A DNA stretch of 64,000 nt from Aeromonas caviae. GTDB lineage: Bacteria; Pseudomonadota; Gammaproteobacteria; Enterobacterales; Aeromonadaceae. Under the pieces are notes generated by a model. It was not told the DNA's origin. It saw nothing but the letters and a program-made list of their open reading frames with translations, and ran no database searches. How positions within the stretch are numbered: position 1 is the stretch's first letter; every line of letters begins with the position of its first letter. The stretch lies in NCBI RefSeq assembly GCF_000819785.1, contig NZ_CDBK01000100.1, positions 1 to 64,000 on the forward strand, in the 5' to 3' direction. Of this stretch, positions 15,893 to 24,191 are shown in pieces. The position numbers and the translations under genes were made by a program.

Positions 15893-18800
15893 TTACAGGG
15901 TGAAGCGATAGAAGATATCCACCGCCTGGGCCACCCCGCTCATGGCCTGCAGATAGAGCCTTGGCATCAGCTCGTAGCGCAGCTTGAATTCGGCGATGGG
16001 GCTGAACACCCCGACCCCGTACTGGAACTGCAAGCCGGGCAGCAGGTAGGCCGACAGGGTCACCTGGGTGTCATCGCCACTGCCTGCGGTATCGAGGGCC
16101 ACGTCGCTCATGCCGAGGGACTCCCCGATGCTGGAGACCACGCCGCTCGCCTGGCTCACGGCCCCCGCCACCAGCAGGCCGTTGAAGCCGCCATCCTCGC
16201 CGCTGGTCTGCAATCCCTTGCCCCGCAACAGATAGGAGAGCTGTTCGGACTGCGCCATCTGCGGCTCGGAATAGACGGTGATCTTCGGCTTGGTGGCCGG
16301 CCCCGTCACCCGCACCCCGACGGTCACGTTGTCCTCGATGGTATCCGGATCCCGATAGGTCTCGATGTTGAGATAGGGCTGATCGATGGGGCCGGAGAAG
16401 AGGATCCGCCCCTCCTTGATGATGAGGTTCTGGCCATAGGCCTTGAAGCGCCCGTCCCTGAGCTCCAGTTGCCCGTTGCCCGAGAGCGGCTTGGAGGGAT
16501 CCTGGCGAATGTTGAGGGCCCCTCCCACCTTGGTCTTGAGTCCCATGGCTTCGAGGCGGACGTCGTCCCCGAGCCGGATGGCGAGCCTGATCTCCATGGG
16601 CAGCGGTGCCGCCTTGGGGACCGGCGGCAGATCGTCGTAGATGACGGTGACGTCATCGGAGACCGCTACCGCGCTGTCTGGCAGGCTCTTGACCAGGATG
16701 CGCGACCAGGGGATGTCCACCTGACCGGTCACCCTGGTCTCCTCCCCGAGAGAGATGGCGATGTCAGGTGTCACCCTGACCCGGCCCATGCCCGGGTACT
16801 GGGCCTCCAGCTCCTTGCCCTGAATGGTGAGGCTGCCGGTCACGGGCTGCTGGGCCCAGCTCAGCCAGCCCCCCAGCACCAGGGGGCCTTTGCCCACCAT
16901 CATGGAGCCGTCGAGTTCGGCCCGGTTGCCTTCTATCTTGAGGCGGGTCACCAGCTTGGAGAGGGTCACCATGTCGGAGTGGGTCTGAACCTCCCCCTCC
17001 TTCAGGTTCAGCTCGCCATACAGCAGGGGGGCAGCCAGGGTACCGTCGAAGCGGGCATCCGCCGAGATGACCCCTTGCAGGGAGCGCACTTCGGGAATGA
17101 GGGGCGCAAAGGTCGCCAGCTTCAGATCGTCAAACCTGAGTTGACCGCCGAGGTTGCCGCGGCCAGCGGGATCCCGGATCAGCAGATCGGTGTCGATGTT
17201 GCCTATCTGCTCGGAGGCGAAATCGACCCGGATGGCGGCCTGCTGGCGCTCGAAATCGATCCCGAGCTCGAGGCGCTGGTAGTCGGTCTTGAGTTCGTCG
17301 GCGACGAAGGTCCCAGGCGTGGTACGCACGGTGGCATGCAGGGTCGGCTGGTTGCCGCGCCAGCTGGCGCGCCCGTCGGCCGACAGCACCGCCTGCCAGC
17401 GGAAATTGTCCGGCAACCAGGGGCGCAGCCGCTTGAGATCAAATTCGTTCAGGGCAAATTCCAGATTGCCCTGGGACTGGGCTATCCGGCTCCCCTTGAC
17501 GCAGAGACTGGCCTTCTGGGACGCGAGGCAGAGATCCCCCATGGTCAACTGCTGTTTCGGCAGATCCAGGTCCAGAGACCAGGGGGCGGCCAGCGACCAG
17601 CGCTTGAGGGGGGTCTTGAGCTTCAGCTCGGCAAGGGCGCCACGCCAGTGGTCACCGCGCAGGCTGCCATTCAGGCTGAGGTCTGCCGCCAGGGGATCCC
17701 CCTTCATGGTCAAGGTGAGCCCGTGGCGCTCGAGATCGCCGCTCAGGTTCAGGGCGATTTGCGAGAGCTTGGTCTCCCCCTGCGCCAGGCTCGCCACCGT
17801 CACCCCCACCTCACCGGCGGGCTTCTCACCGACCAGGGCGTTGGCCTTGATGACGGTCTCCTTGAGGACGGTGCCCGCGTAGGCGAGTCGGCCCGACACC
17901 AGATCGGCATTCACGCGCGGCGCCTGCTGGTTGCCGGTGACGCGCACCTGGCCCTTGATGTCCCCTCCCAGACCCGGGTAGATACCCCCAAGCTTGGGCG
18001 CATCCAGATCCGCATCCAGCTTCCAGGCCTGGGTCGTGAGCGAGCCTTTGGCCTGCAGCCGGTTGGGGCCGCTTTGCAGCGCCAGGGCCGGGATGGTCCA
18101 CTCCATCTTGTCGTTGCCACTGAGCCTGCCCTGCAAGGCCAGAGGATACTGGTTGAGCTTGCCATCCACCTTGAGCTCGGGCAGGGCCAGCTGCCAGTGG
18201 CCCGCCTCATCCAGATCGAAACGGCTGGTGATCTTGCCCGCCAGTGCCCCCTTGATCTCGGGCACCAGCTCCGCCGGGTTGATCCCCTTGAATTCGGTCG
18301 TCCCCTGCCACTGGACCCCCTTGCTCCAGGCCAGCTTGCCGTCGAGCTTGAGCTCCCCCTTGAGGGCCCCCAGCAGCAGCTCGATACGGCTCAGCTGGTT
18401 GAGATCCCCCTTGCCCGAGAGGGCCACCTTGAAGGGGGGCACATCGGTCCCCTTGCCGGCGGTGTTGAGCGCAAACTGGTAACCGGAGAGCTTGCCCTTG
18501 GCGCTCAGGGTACCCTTGTCCAGCCGATAGCTGGGCTCATCCTTGGCAGGCTTGTGTAGGGGCCAGGAGAGGCTCTTCCAGTCCAGCGCCAGATCGAAGG
18601 GCAGATCCGGGTCGAGGGCCGCAAGGGATCCTTTGAGATTGGCGCCCACCGGCCCCTTGGCCTTGAGTGCCAGCCCAAGCTTGCCCACAGAACCGTCCAG
18701 GACGAGATTGACCTGCTCCCCCTTGAGCTCCCCGTCCAGCAGCCCTTGACGCGCCTTGGCATCCAGAGTCAGGGCGAGGGGGTAATCCTCGTGCAGGCGC

Positions 18801-19666
18801 ACCTGACCACTCAAGGTCAGATCCGCCATGGCATGGCGCAAGGAGAGCTCCCGGATGTCGATGCGCTCCTCCTCGGCGGTGGCCGACAGCAAGAGGTTGT
18901 CTAGCCCCTCCACCAGCTCACCTTGCTGATAACGGAACGCCGTGGCTTTCAGCCCCTCCAGCTGGATGGGGAAAGGCAGTCGCACCGCCGGCAGCACCAT
19001 GGGCTCGGGCTTGCTTGCGGCCTGCGTCTTGTCACCGGGGGCAGCCTTGCGCTCGCCGGCCGCCAGGGTGGCGCTTTTCTCATCCGCCGGTTTGGCGCCC
19101 TTGTCACTGGCCGCCTCCACCGGGGAGGGTGCCACCACCACGTTCAGGCCATCGAGCACGGGGCCGCGCACGATGAGCCCGGCGCGATCCAGGGCGGCGC
19201 CAATGTCCAGATCCTTGAGGGTGATCGTCACGCCGGGCACAGCCACATCGAGATCGGCAACCTTGAGGCTGTCGACCTGGATTTTGAGCGTCAACGGATG
19301 CCAGACGAAGGGCTCCGACGGCTCTTCCGGCACCGGCTCGGACTCCGCCACCCGGACCACGGGGCGAGTCACCGCCAGAGACTTGATCCAGAGCTTGCCC
19401 TGCAGGAGCTTGCCCAGATCCCAGTCCAGCACGGCCCGCTCCACGGTGACATCCACCAGCTCGTCCTGCCAGCCAACCCCTTCGAAGGTCCAGCCATACC
19501 CGAGTTGCCCCGCCACCAGCTCCCCCTTGAGGGAGGGCAGCGCGGCTCTGGCCTGTTGCCACAGCCACTTGTTGCCCTGATGGGTGAAGCCCAACAGGCT
19601 GACGCCGATGAGCAGTAGGAAGAAGAGGCCCATGAGCCACAAGAAAATGCGTTTTACCCAGATCAC
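15893..19666 (-). CDS. tamB: Translocation and assembly module subunit TamB (AsmA/TamB-type lipid-transfer family)
   Basis: A 1257-residue inner-membrane-anchored periplasm-spanning protein, the usual length. An N-terminal transmembrane helix (residues 6-28) is followed by the long repetitive beta-strand region and the C-terminal DUF490/TamB domain (about 900-1257), ending in an outer-membrane-like beta segment with terminal aromatic (DIFYRFTL). Partner of TamA in outer-membrane protein assembly and, by family knowledge, implicated in phospholipid transport to the outer membrane. The start is GTG 19666 (MIWVKRIF) with AGGGG upstream; this GTG overlaps the stop of a 27-codon frame that bridges the tamA-tamB gap. 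Confidence 0.94.
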   Translation of the reverse strand: MIWVKRIFLWLMGLFFLLLIGVSLLGFTHQGNKWLWQQARAALPSLKGELVAGQLGYGWTFEGVGWQDELVDVTVERAVLDWDLGKLLQGKLWIKSLAVTRPVVRVAESEPVPEEPSEPFVWHPLTLKIQVDSLKVADLDVAVPGVTITLKDLDIGAALDRAGLIVRGPVLDGLNVVVAPSPVEAASDKGAKPADEKSATLAAGERKAAPGDKTQAASKPEPMVLPAVRLPFPIQLEGLKATAFRYQQGELVEGLDNLLLSATAEEERIDIRELSLRHAMADLTLSGQVRLHEDYPLALTLDAKARQGLLDGELKGEQVNLVLDGSVGKLGLALKAKGPVGANLKGSLAALDPDLPFDLALDWKSLSWPLHKPAKDEPSYRLDKGTLSAKGKLSGYQFALNTAGKGTDVPPFKVALSGKGDLNQLSRIELLLGALKGELKLDGKLAWSKGVQWQGTTEFKGINPAELVPEIKGALAGKITSRFDLDEAGHWQLALPELKVDGKLNQYPLALQGRLSGNDKMEWTIPALALQSGPNRLQAKGSLTTQAWKLDADLDAPKLGGIYPGLGGDIKGQVRVTGNQQAPRVNADLVSGRLAYAGTVLKETVIKANALVGEKPAGEVGVTVASLAQGETKLSQIALNLSGDLERHGLTLTMKGDPLAADLSLNGSLRGDHWRGALAELKLKTPLKRWSLAAPWSLDLDLPKQQLTMGDLCLASQKASLCVKGSRIAQSQGNLEFALNEFDLKRLRPWLPDNFRWQAVLSADGRASWRGNQPTLHATVRTTPGTFVADELKTDYQRLELGIDFERQQAAIRVDFASEQIGNIDTDLLIRDPAGRGNLGGQLRFDDLKLATFAPLIPEVRSLQGVISADARFDGTLAAPLLYGELNLKEGEVQTHSDMVTLSKLVTRLKIEGNRAELDGSMMVGKGPLVLGGWLSWAQQPVTGSLTIQGKELEAQYPGMGRVRVTPDIAISLGEETRVTGQVDIPWSRILVKSLPDSAVAVSDDVTVIYDDLPPVPKAAPLPMEIRLAIRLGDDVRLEAMGLKTKVGGALNIRQDPSKPLSGNGQLELRDGRFKAYGQNLIIKEGRILFSGPIDQPYLNIETYRDPDTIEDNVTVGVRVTGPATKPKITVYSEPQMAQSEQLSYLLRGKGLQTSGEDGGFNGLLVAGAVSQASGVVSSIGESLGMSDVALDTAGSGDDTQVTLSAYLLPGLQFQYGVGVFSPIAEFKLRYELMPRLYLQAMSGVAQAVDIFYRFTL

Positions 19667-19746
19667 GATGCAGACCCCTGCAAGGAAAGCAGCCGCAGCG
19701 GCCAGAAAAGAGAAAGAAGAGGATATGCGCCTGGTTGCCGGGTCAT
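19663..19746 (-). CDS. Possible 27-residue coupling ORF between tamA and tamB
   Basis: An ATG overlapping the tamA stop (ATGA) opens a 27-codon frame whose TGA overlaps the tamB start (GTGA), filling the 76-bp gap exactly. It reads MTRQPGAYPLLSLFWPLRLL and continues for seven residues. No ribosome site of its own is evident. It may serve translational coupling or be chance; see findings. Confidence 0.3.
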   Translation of the reverse strand: MTRQPGAYPLLSLFWPLRLLSLQGSAS

Positions 19747-21518
19747 AGTTCCGGCCCCAACGCGAAGTGCAGCCGCAGCGGCTTGTCCTCCTCGGAGATG
19801 CCCACCGCCAGATCGAGCCTGACCTGACCGATGGGGGTGACCCAGCGCACCCCGACCCCGGTGCCTATCTTCCAGGCCTCGCTGTAGTCGACGGTGGCGG
19901 TCCCGGCGTCCACGAACAGGGCGCCGAGCCACTTCTCGCTGAAGCGGTAGTTGTACTCCAGGCTGCCGACGCTGGCGTAGCGCCCGCCGGTCAGCTTGCC
20001 ATCGTCCCCCCGTGGCGAAATGGTCTCGTAACCGTAGCCCCGGACCGTCTGATCGCCGCCGGTGAAGAAGCGCAGGGAGGGGGGGACCAGGGAGAAATCA
20101 TCCCCGACGATGGCCCCCTGTTCGGCCCGCATCAGGAAACGGTGATCTTCGCCCAGGGTGCGCAGCCACTTGCTGCGCCCCCACACCCGCATGAAGCTGA
20201 TGTCGGACCCCCAGTAGGGGCTCGAGAACTCCATCGTCAGTTGCTGGCGATCCCCCCAATCCGGCACCAGACCGCCGCGCACCCGCAGCCGTGACCAGGA
20301 GACGCCGGGGATCAGCAGCAGGCTGTTCCCCTCGTCCTGACCCTGGACGTAGCGCTCGTTCTCCAGGCGCACAAAGACGTCTCTGTCCCAGCTCTCCGGT
20401 CGGCGTGTCCAGCGGTGCACCCCGAAGGTGGCCAGATCGGAGCGGGTGTCGTTGTTGTCGGTGTATTGATAGCCCGCCTGCAGGGAGTAGTAATCCCGCA
20501 GCGGGTTGCCCACCGGGATCTGGTAGTCGAAGCTGAGCTCCGCTTCCGGCGCCGAGATCTTGGCGGTGCTGGAGAGGCGGTGACCATAGCGGTTCACCCA
20601 GGGTTTCTCCCAGGTGGCACTCAGGCGCGGCCCCACGTCCGTGGCATAACCGATACCGGTCTCAATCTCGTGATCGACCCGGTTGGAGAGGGTCACCTGC
20701 ACCGGCACCCGGTTGCCCTCGGCCTGGCTGATCAGGGGTTTGATGTCCACCTGCTTGAACAGCTTGGTGGAGGAGACATCCTGGGACATCTCCGCCAGAC
20801 GGATCGCCAGATAGGGATCACCGCTCTTGATGTTGATGAGCGGGCGAATAAGGTGCAGTGCCTCCGGCGTCGCGTCATAGCGGATCTCGCCGAAATGGTA
20901 GCGCGGGCCAGAGCGAAACAGGATGTAGATCTCCGCCTTGCCCTGTTCCGGGAAAACCTTGACCTGGCTCTTGCTGATCTTGGCGTCAAAATAGCCGCGG
21001 GCCAGCCCCAGACTGCCGAGATCCGCCTTGATGGATTCATATTTGCCGTGGTTGAGGGGATCTCCCTCCTTGAGGGGCAGCTTGTCCAGCAGCTCGCTGT
21101 ACACCTCGTCGCTCCCCGCATCCCCTTCCAGCAGGATGTCGAGGCGCGAGATGATCACGGGTTCCCCCCGCTCAATCTCGATCACCACCTTGGCGGGCGT
21201 CTTCTTGTCGCGGTTCAGGGTGATCTTGGGCTGGTAGTAGCCATAGACCTGCAGCGCCTTCTGTACGCTCTCGGTGATCTTGGCGCGGGCGGGGCGGTAC
21301 TGGCGTTCCTGGTAGACGGGCAGGGCGTTGAGGTAAGCCTCGACGTTGTCTTTCTGCTCTCCCCTGACCCCCTTGATCTGGTAGGTCAACTTGGCCGCCA
21401 TGGCGGGCATCGCCATTAGCCAGAGAGCAAGGGCGAGCAGCAAGAGACCGGGCCCGGGGCGACGGGATCGCCCGGATGAAGTGCTCCCGGTGAGAAAAGT
21501 AGGATAGCATCCTGTCAA
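19743..21518 (-). CDS. tamA: Translocation and assembly module outer-membrane protein TamA (Omp85 family)
   Basis: Outer-membrane beta-barrel with three N-terminal POTRA domains (about residues 42-270) and a C-terminal 16-strand barrel. Matches to E. coli TamA include ETGIGYATDVGPRLSATWEKPW (GYATDVGPR), RFFTGGDQTVRGYGY, the GTGVGVRW strand and the terminal LGPEL. The frame starts at TTG 21518; a signal peptide is visible ending AMPAMAA near residue 41. No upstream ATG exists in frame, so the true start is either this TTG or a nearby non-ATG codon. It is the first gene of tamA-tamB. Confidence 0.94.
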   Translation of the reverse strand: MTGCYPTFLTGSTSSGRSRRPGPGLLLLALALWLMAMPAMAAKLTYQIKGVRGEQKDNVEAYLNALPVYQERQYRPARAKITESVQKALQVYGYYQPKITLNRDKKTPAKVVIEIERGEPVIISRLDILLEGDAGSDEVYSELLDKLPLKEGDPLNHGKYESIKADLGSLGLARGYFDAKISKSQVKVFPEQGKAEIYILFRSGPRYHFGEIRYDATPEALHLIRPLINIKSGDPYLAIRLAEMSQDVSSTKLFKQVDIKPLISQAEGNRVPVQVTLSNRVDHEIETGIGYATDVGPRLSATWEKPWVNRYGHRLSSTAKISAPEAELSFDYQIPVGNPLRDYYSLQAGYQYTDNNDTRSDLATFGVHRWTRRPESWDRDVFVRLENERYVQGQDEGNSLLLIPGVSWSRLRVRGGLVPDWGDRQQLTMEFSSPYWGSDISFMRVWGRSKWLRTLGEDHRFLMRAEQGAIVGDDFSLVPPSLRFFTGGDQTVRGYGYETISPRGDDGKLTGGRYASVGSLEYNYRFSEKWLGALFVDAGTATVDYSEAWKIGTGVGVRWVTPIGQVRLDLAVGISEEDKPLRLHFALGPEL

Positions 21519-22054
21519 ACGTCAGTTTCCCCGAATAACATGATTTAAAGATTGTGTTATTTAGTACGATACCGAGACTCATCCCGGGCGAGTGCCGCTC
21601 ATCCTAGCATAATCGCGACGGCGAAATCCCACGCTCGGGGCCCCTTTGCGTGCCGCTCTGCCACCCCCGGTGCGGGGATCGCTTCGGCCCAGCAAGGAGC
21701 CAGCCGGGTGTGAGGAGCCAAACTGCGCACAATCCGGGCAAGGGGCGAACAAAACGCCACCACCGACCCCGCCACGCCGGATCTCCCCTGGCGGCCTTGG
21801 GCTGGCAGCAGGGTCCGGCTCGTCGCGACAACCCTTGTCGGACACCCCGCATCCGGCGGGTTTCGTCAACCCGTCCCCCTCGACTTGCTCCGCGCCCTCT
21901 TCCCCATCCTGCCTGCTATTGAACAGGAAAATAAGTTTAAATCAATCACTTGAATAGATGGCACTAAAGCTTCGTTCAATTCAATCGATTTATCCCGCTG
22001 CCCCTGCGCTCCTGCCTGTCCCACACTGATCCCAATCATCGCAGGAGAGACCCC
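21519..22054. other. 536-bp non-coding region upstream of tamA
   Basis: No convincing gene in any frame: the short frames are Pro/Gly/Arg-rich with no ribosome site. On the minus strand TATGCT about 100 bp before tamA could be a -10. Two nested inverted repeats are visible near 21810-21840 (CGACAA-CCC-TTGTCG within GTCCG...CGGAC) and 21858-21872 (GGGTT...AACCC). The left part is GC-rich, the right part (21920-21990) AT-rich. Confidence 0.5.
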
Positions 22055-22450
22055 ATGCACCTACGTAGCGAACAACTGGCTGACTACATCGCCGACCGAC
22101 TCGAGTTCATCACCTTCCTGGCCTGCTGCAGCGCCCTGCTGGCCCTGCTGACCGGCATGAACGGTCAGCAGGCCCTCGCCTTCACCGCCCTCAATCTGCC
22201 CTTTGGCCTGGCCCTGCTGCTGGGCATGGCCCTGCTCGCCCCCCTGCCTGTCCACTGGCGCCTGCCCGGCATAGTCCTGCTGCTGGTTAGCGCAGCTCTG
22301 GCCACCCTGCAGATGGGGGGCAACTGGCTCAACCCCCTGGCCATCTGGAGCCTCTATGCCCTGCTGGGGCTGGAGATCCTCTGGCAATCCCGGACCAGGG
22401 TCCCCCTGGCCGCCGGCCCCCGGAGCCGGGTCTCGCGCCCGAGGGGCTGA
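22055..22450 (+). CDS. Small integral membrane protein of unknown function
   Basis: 131 residues with about four hydrophobic helices (near 17-35, 43-62, 68-86 and 92-110), Leu/Ala-rich, and a basic C-terminal tail. A GGAGAGA ribosome site precedes the ATG. I do not recognise a family. It is followed 60 bp later by ppiC on the same strand. Confidence 0.65.
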   Translation: MHLRSEQLADYIADRLEFITFLACCSALLALLTGMNGQQALAFTALNLPFGLALLLGMALLAPLPVHWRLPGIVLLLVSAALATLQMGGNWLNPLAIWSLYALLGLEILWQSRTRVPLAAGPRSRVSRPRG

Positions 22451-22509
22451 CGCGGAGGCGCAATTGCAGTAATCTTGCGCCCCCTTTCCCCTCGCCGAGG
22501 AGCATTCCG

Positions 22510-22788
22510 ATGAAAAAAGCCTGTGCCCAGCACATCCTGGTCAAGACCGAGAAACAGTGTCTGGAGATCAAGGAGAAGCTCGCCAAGGGCGCCGACTTCA
22601 GCCAGATGGCCAAGCGTTTCTCCACCTGCCCTTCCGGCAAGCGTGGCGGCGATCTGGGAGAGTTCTCCAAGGGGGACATGGTCAAGTCCTTCGACGATGC
22701 CGTGTTCAAGGGGGAGCTGCTGACCGTGCTGGGGCCGGTGCGCACCAAGTTCGGCTTCCACCTCATCAAGGTGCTCTATCGCAACTGA
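22510..22788 (+). CDS. ppiC: Peptidyl-prolyl cis-trans isomerase C (parvulin)
   Basis: A 92-residue single-domain cytoplasmic parvulin with no signal peptide. Motifs: AQHILVKTEKQC (first catalytic His), FSTCPSGKRGGDLGEFSKGDM, FDDAVF, and the closing TKFGFHLIKV (second His). Length and sequence match E. coli PpiC. A GAGGAGCA ribosome site precedes the start. Confidence 0.94.
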   Translation: MKKACAQHILVKTEKQCLEIKEKLAKGADFSQMAKRFSTCPSGKRGGDLGEFSKGDMVKSFDDAVFKGELLTVLGPVRTKFGFHLIKVLYRN

Positions 22789-22915
22789 TCCAGGGCGACG
22801 AGGCCATCGGTTCTCTGAGCCGCACGCCCGGGATTGATGATCATTTACTAACGTTATCAGGCAATTAAGTTTATCCTTCTGGGCATAATTCCATCCTGAC
22901 CCGTGGATCCCTCAT

Positions 22916-23626
22916 ATGCACAGCTCTTTGTGGTGGCCGCTGCTGACCTGGCTATTGCCCCTTTGCGGGGCCCTTGGCAGCCGTGCCCATCTCTGGCCCT
23001 GGTGGCTCGGCTTCATCCTCTGTCTCGCCAGCGCCCTCCTCAGCCTCGTGCTGCTGCTGCGCCTGCCCTGGCGTTATCGCCGCACCACCAACCTCTGGCC
23101 GGATATCTGGGGCATAACTCCCCTGCTGTTGCCCCTGCTGTTTCTCGTCCAGGCGCTGCGCTCCCCCCTCACCAACGACGTCAGCACGGATCCCTACCAT
23201 CCGCCACGGCTCCAGTGGGCCGAGCAGCTCAGAAGCCCGGAGGATCTCCCGGTCTCCCCCCCGCCCCTGCAACTATTTCCAGGCAACCCCGGTCCTCTCT
23301 ATACCCGGGCATCCCCGGTCGAAGTGCTCGCGGAAGCCGAGGAACTGATGACGGAGCTCGGCTGGCGGGTGCGCCCGAGCCCGAGCGGCCTCGACGCCGT
23401 GGTCACCACCGGCTGGTTCGGGTTTCAGGATGACGTGGCCCTGCGGGTCTTTGCCGGGCCCAAAGAGACCCGTATCGACATGCGCTCCGCCTCGCGCCAG
23501 GGGCGCAGCGATCTGGGGGTCAACCGGGCACGGATCATCGATTTCCTGAATCGGTTGAACGAGCGTCTGGGGGGGGCCTACAAGCCCAAGATGGAGAAGC
23601 TCAAAGAGGAACAAGATGCGCATTGA
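22916..23626 (+). CDS. DUF1499 membrane protein
   Basis: 236 residues with three hydrophobic segments in the first 85 residues, then a soluble DUF1499 domain beginning NDVSTDPYHPP and including VVTTGWFGFQDDVALRV and IDMRSASRQGRSDLGVN. DUF1499 proteins are of unknown function. The 3' end overlaps the next gene by 11 bp, so it heads or joins the ynj-like operon that continues to 30454. Confidence 0.8.
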   Translation: MHSSLWWPLLTWLLPLCGALGSRAHLWPWWLGFILCLASALLSLVLLLRLPWRYRRTTNLWPDIWGITPLLLPLLFLVQALRSPLTNDVSTDPYHPPRLQWAEQLRSPEDLPVSPPPLQLFPGNPGPLYTRASPVEVLAEAEELMTELGWRVRPSPSGLDAVVTTGWFGFQDDVALRVFAGPKETRIDMRSASRQGRSDLGVNRARIIDFLNRLNERLGGAYKPKMEKLKEEQDAH

Positions 23627-24191
23627 GGTCAAACCGGACCGGGCCTATGCCTGGTTCATCCGCCCCTTCTTCTGGCTGCAGAAACGCAACTACGGTCAGG
23701 TGCTGATCCCGGGCAAGTGCTGGGGGCGCTCCCCCAGGCTGTTCGCCGCGGTCGCCACCCTCTACGGCGTCATCAACCGCAAGCGCTCCCCCATCGACCC
23801 CGTGCTGCGCTCCCTGGTGACGGTGCGGGTCTCCCAGCTCAACTGGTGTCGTTTCTGTGTCGACATCAACGCCATGACCCTCGTCAAGCGGGCAGGCTCC
23901 AGCGACAAGGTGGAGGCGCTGGCCCGGTGGCGCGACAGCCCCTTGTTCGACGAGCGGGAGCGGGCCGTGCTGGACTATGCCGAGGCCATGACCGGGCTGG
24001 ATGGCGTGAGCGACGAGCAGGCCGCCCGCCTCAAGCCCTGGTTCGATGACGACGCCCTGGTGGAGCTCACCGGCCTCATCGCCTTCCAGAACATGTCCGC
24101 CAAGTTCAATGCCGCTCTCGACATCGCTCCCCAAGGGTTCTGCCAGTTGCCGGTGCAACCCGAGCGCCCCCTCGACAAGGGGCAGGGATGA
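23616..24191 (+). CDS. Carboxymuconolactone decarboxylase / AhpD-family protein, YnjA-like
   Basis: A 191-residue all-helical AhpD-like protein. The redox motif NWCRFCVDIN (CxxC, about residues 75-78) followed by the conserved acidic/His-region helix and ALDYAEAMT-type segment VLDYAEAMTG is the family signature; the pair could act as a peroxidase or disulfide reductant. E. coli ynjA sits directly upstream of ynjBCD, as here. It overlaps the preceding gene by 11 bp and the next by ATGA, so translation is coupled on both sides. Confidence 0.8.
   Translation: MRIEVKPDRAYAWFIRPFFWLQKRNYGQVLIPGKCWGRSPRLFAAVATLYGVINRKRSPIDPVLRSLVTVRVSQLNWCRFCVDINAMTLVKRAGSSDKVEALARWRDSPLFDERERAVLDYAEAMTGLDGVSDEQAARLKPWFDDDALVELTGLIAFQNMSAKFNAALDIAPQGFCQLPVQPERPLDKGQG

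Noticed and set aside
15578-18559. 993-codon plus-strand frame opposite tamB
   Set aside because: Antisense shadow of tamB; it also runs through the second tRNA-Tyr gene. No domain or ribosome site.
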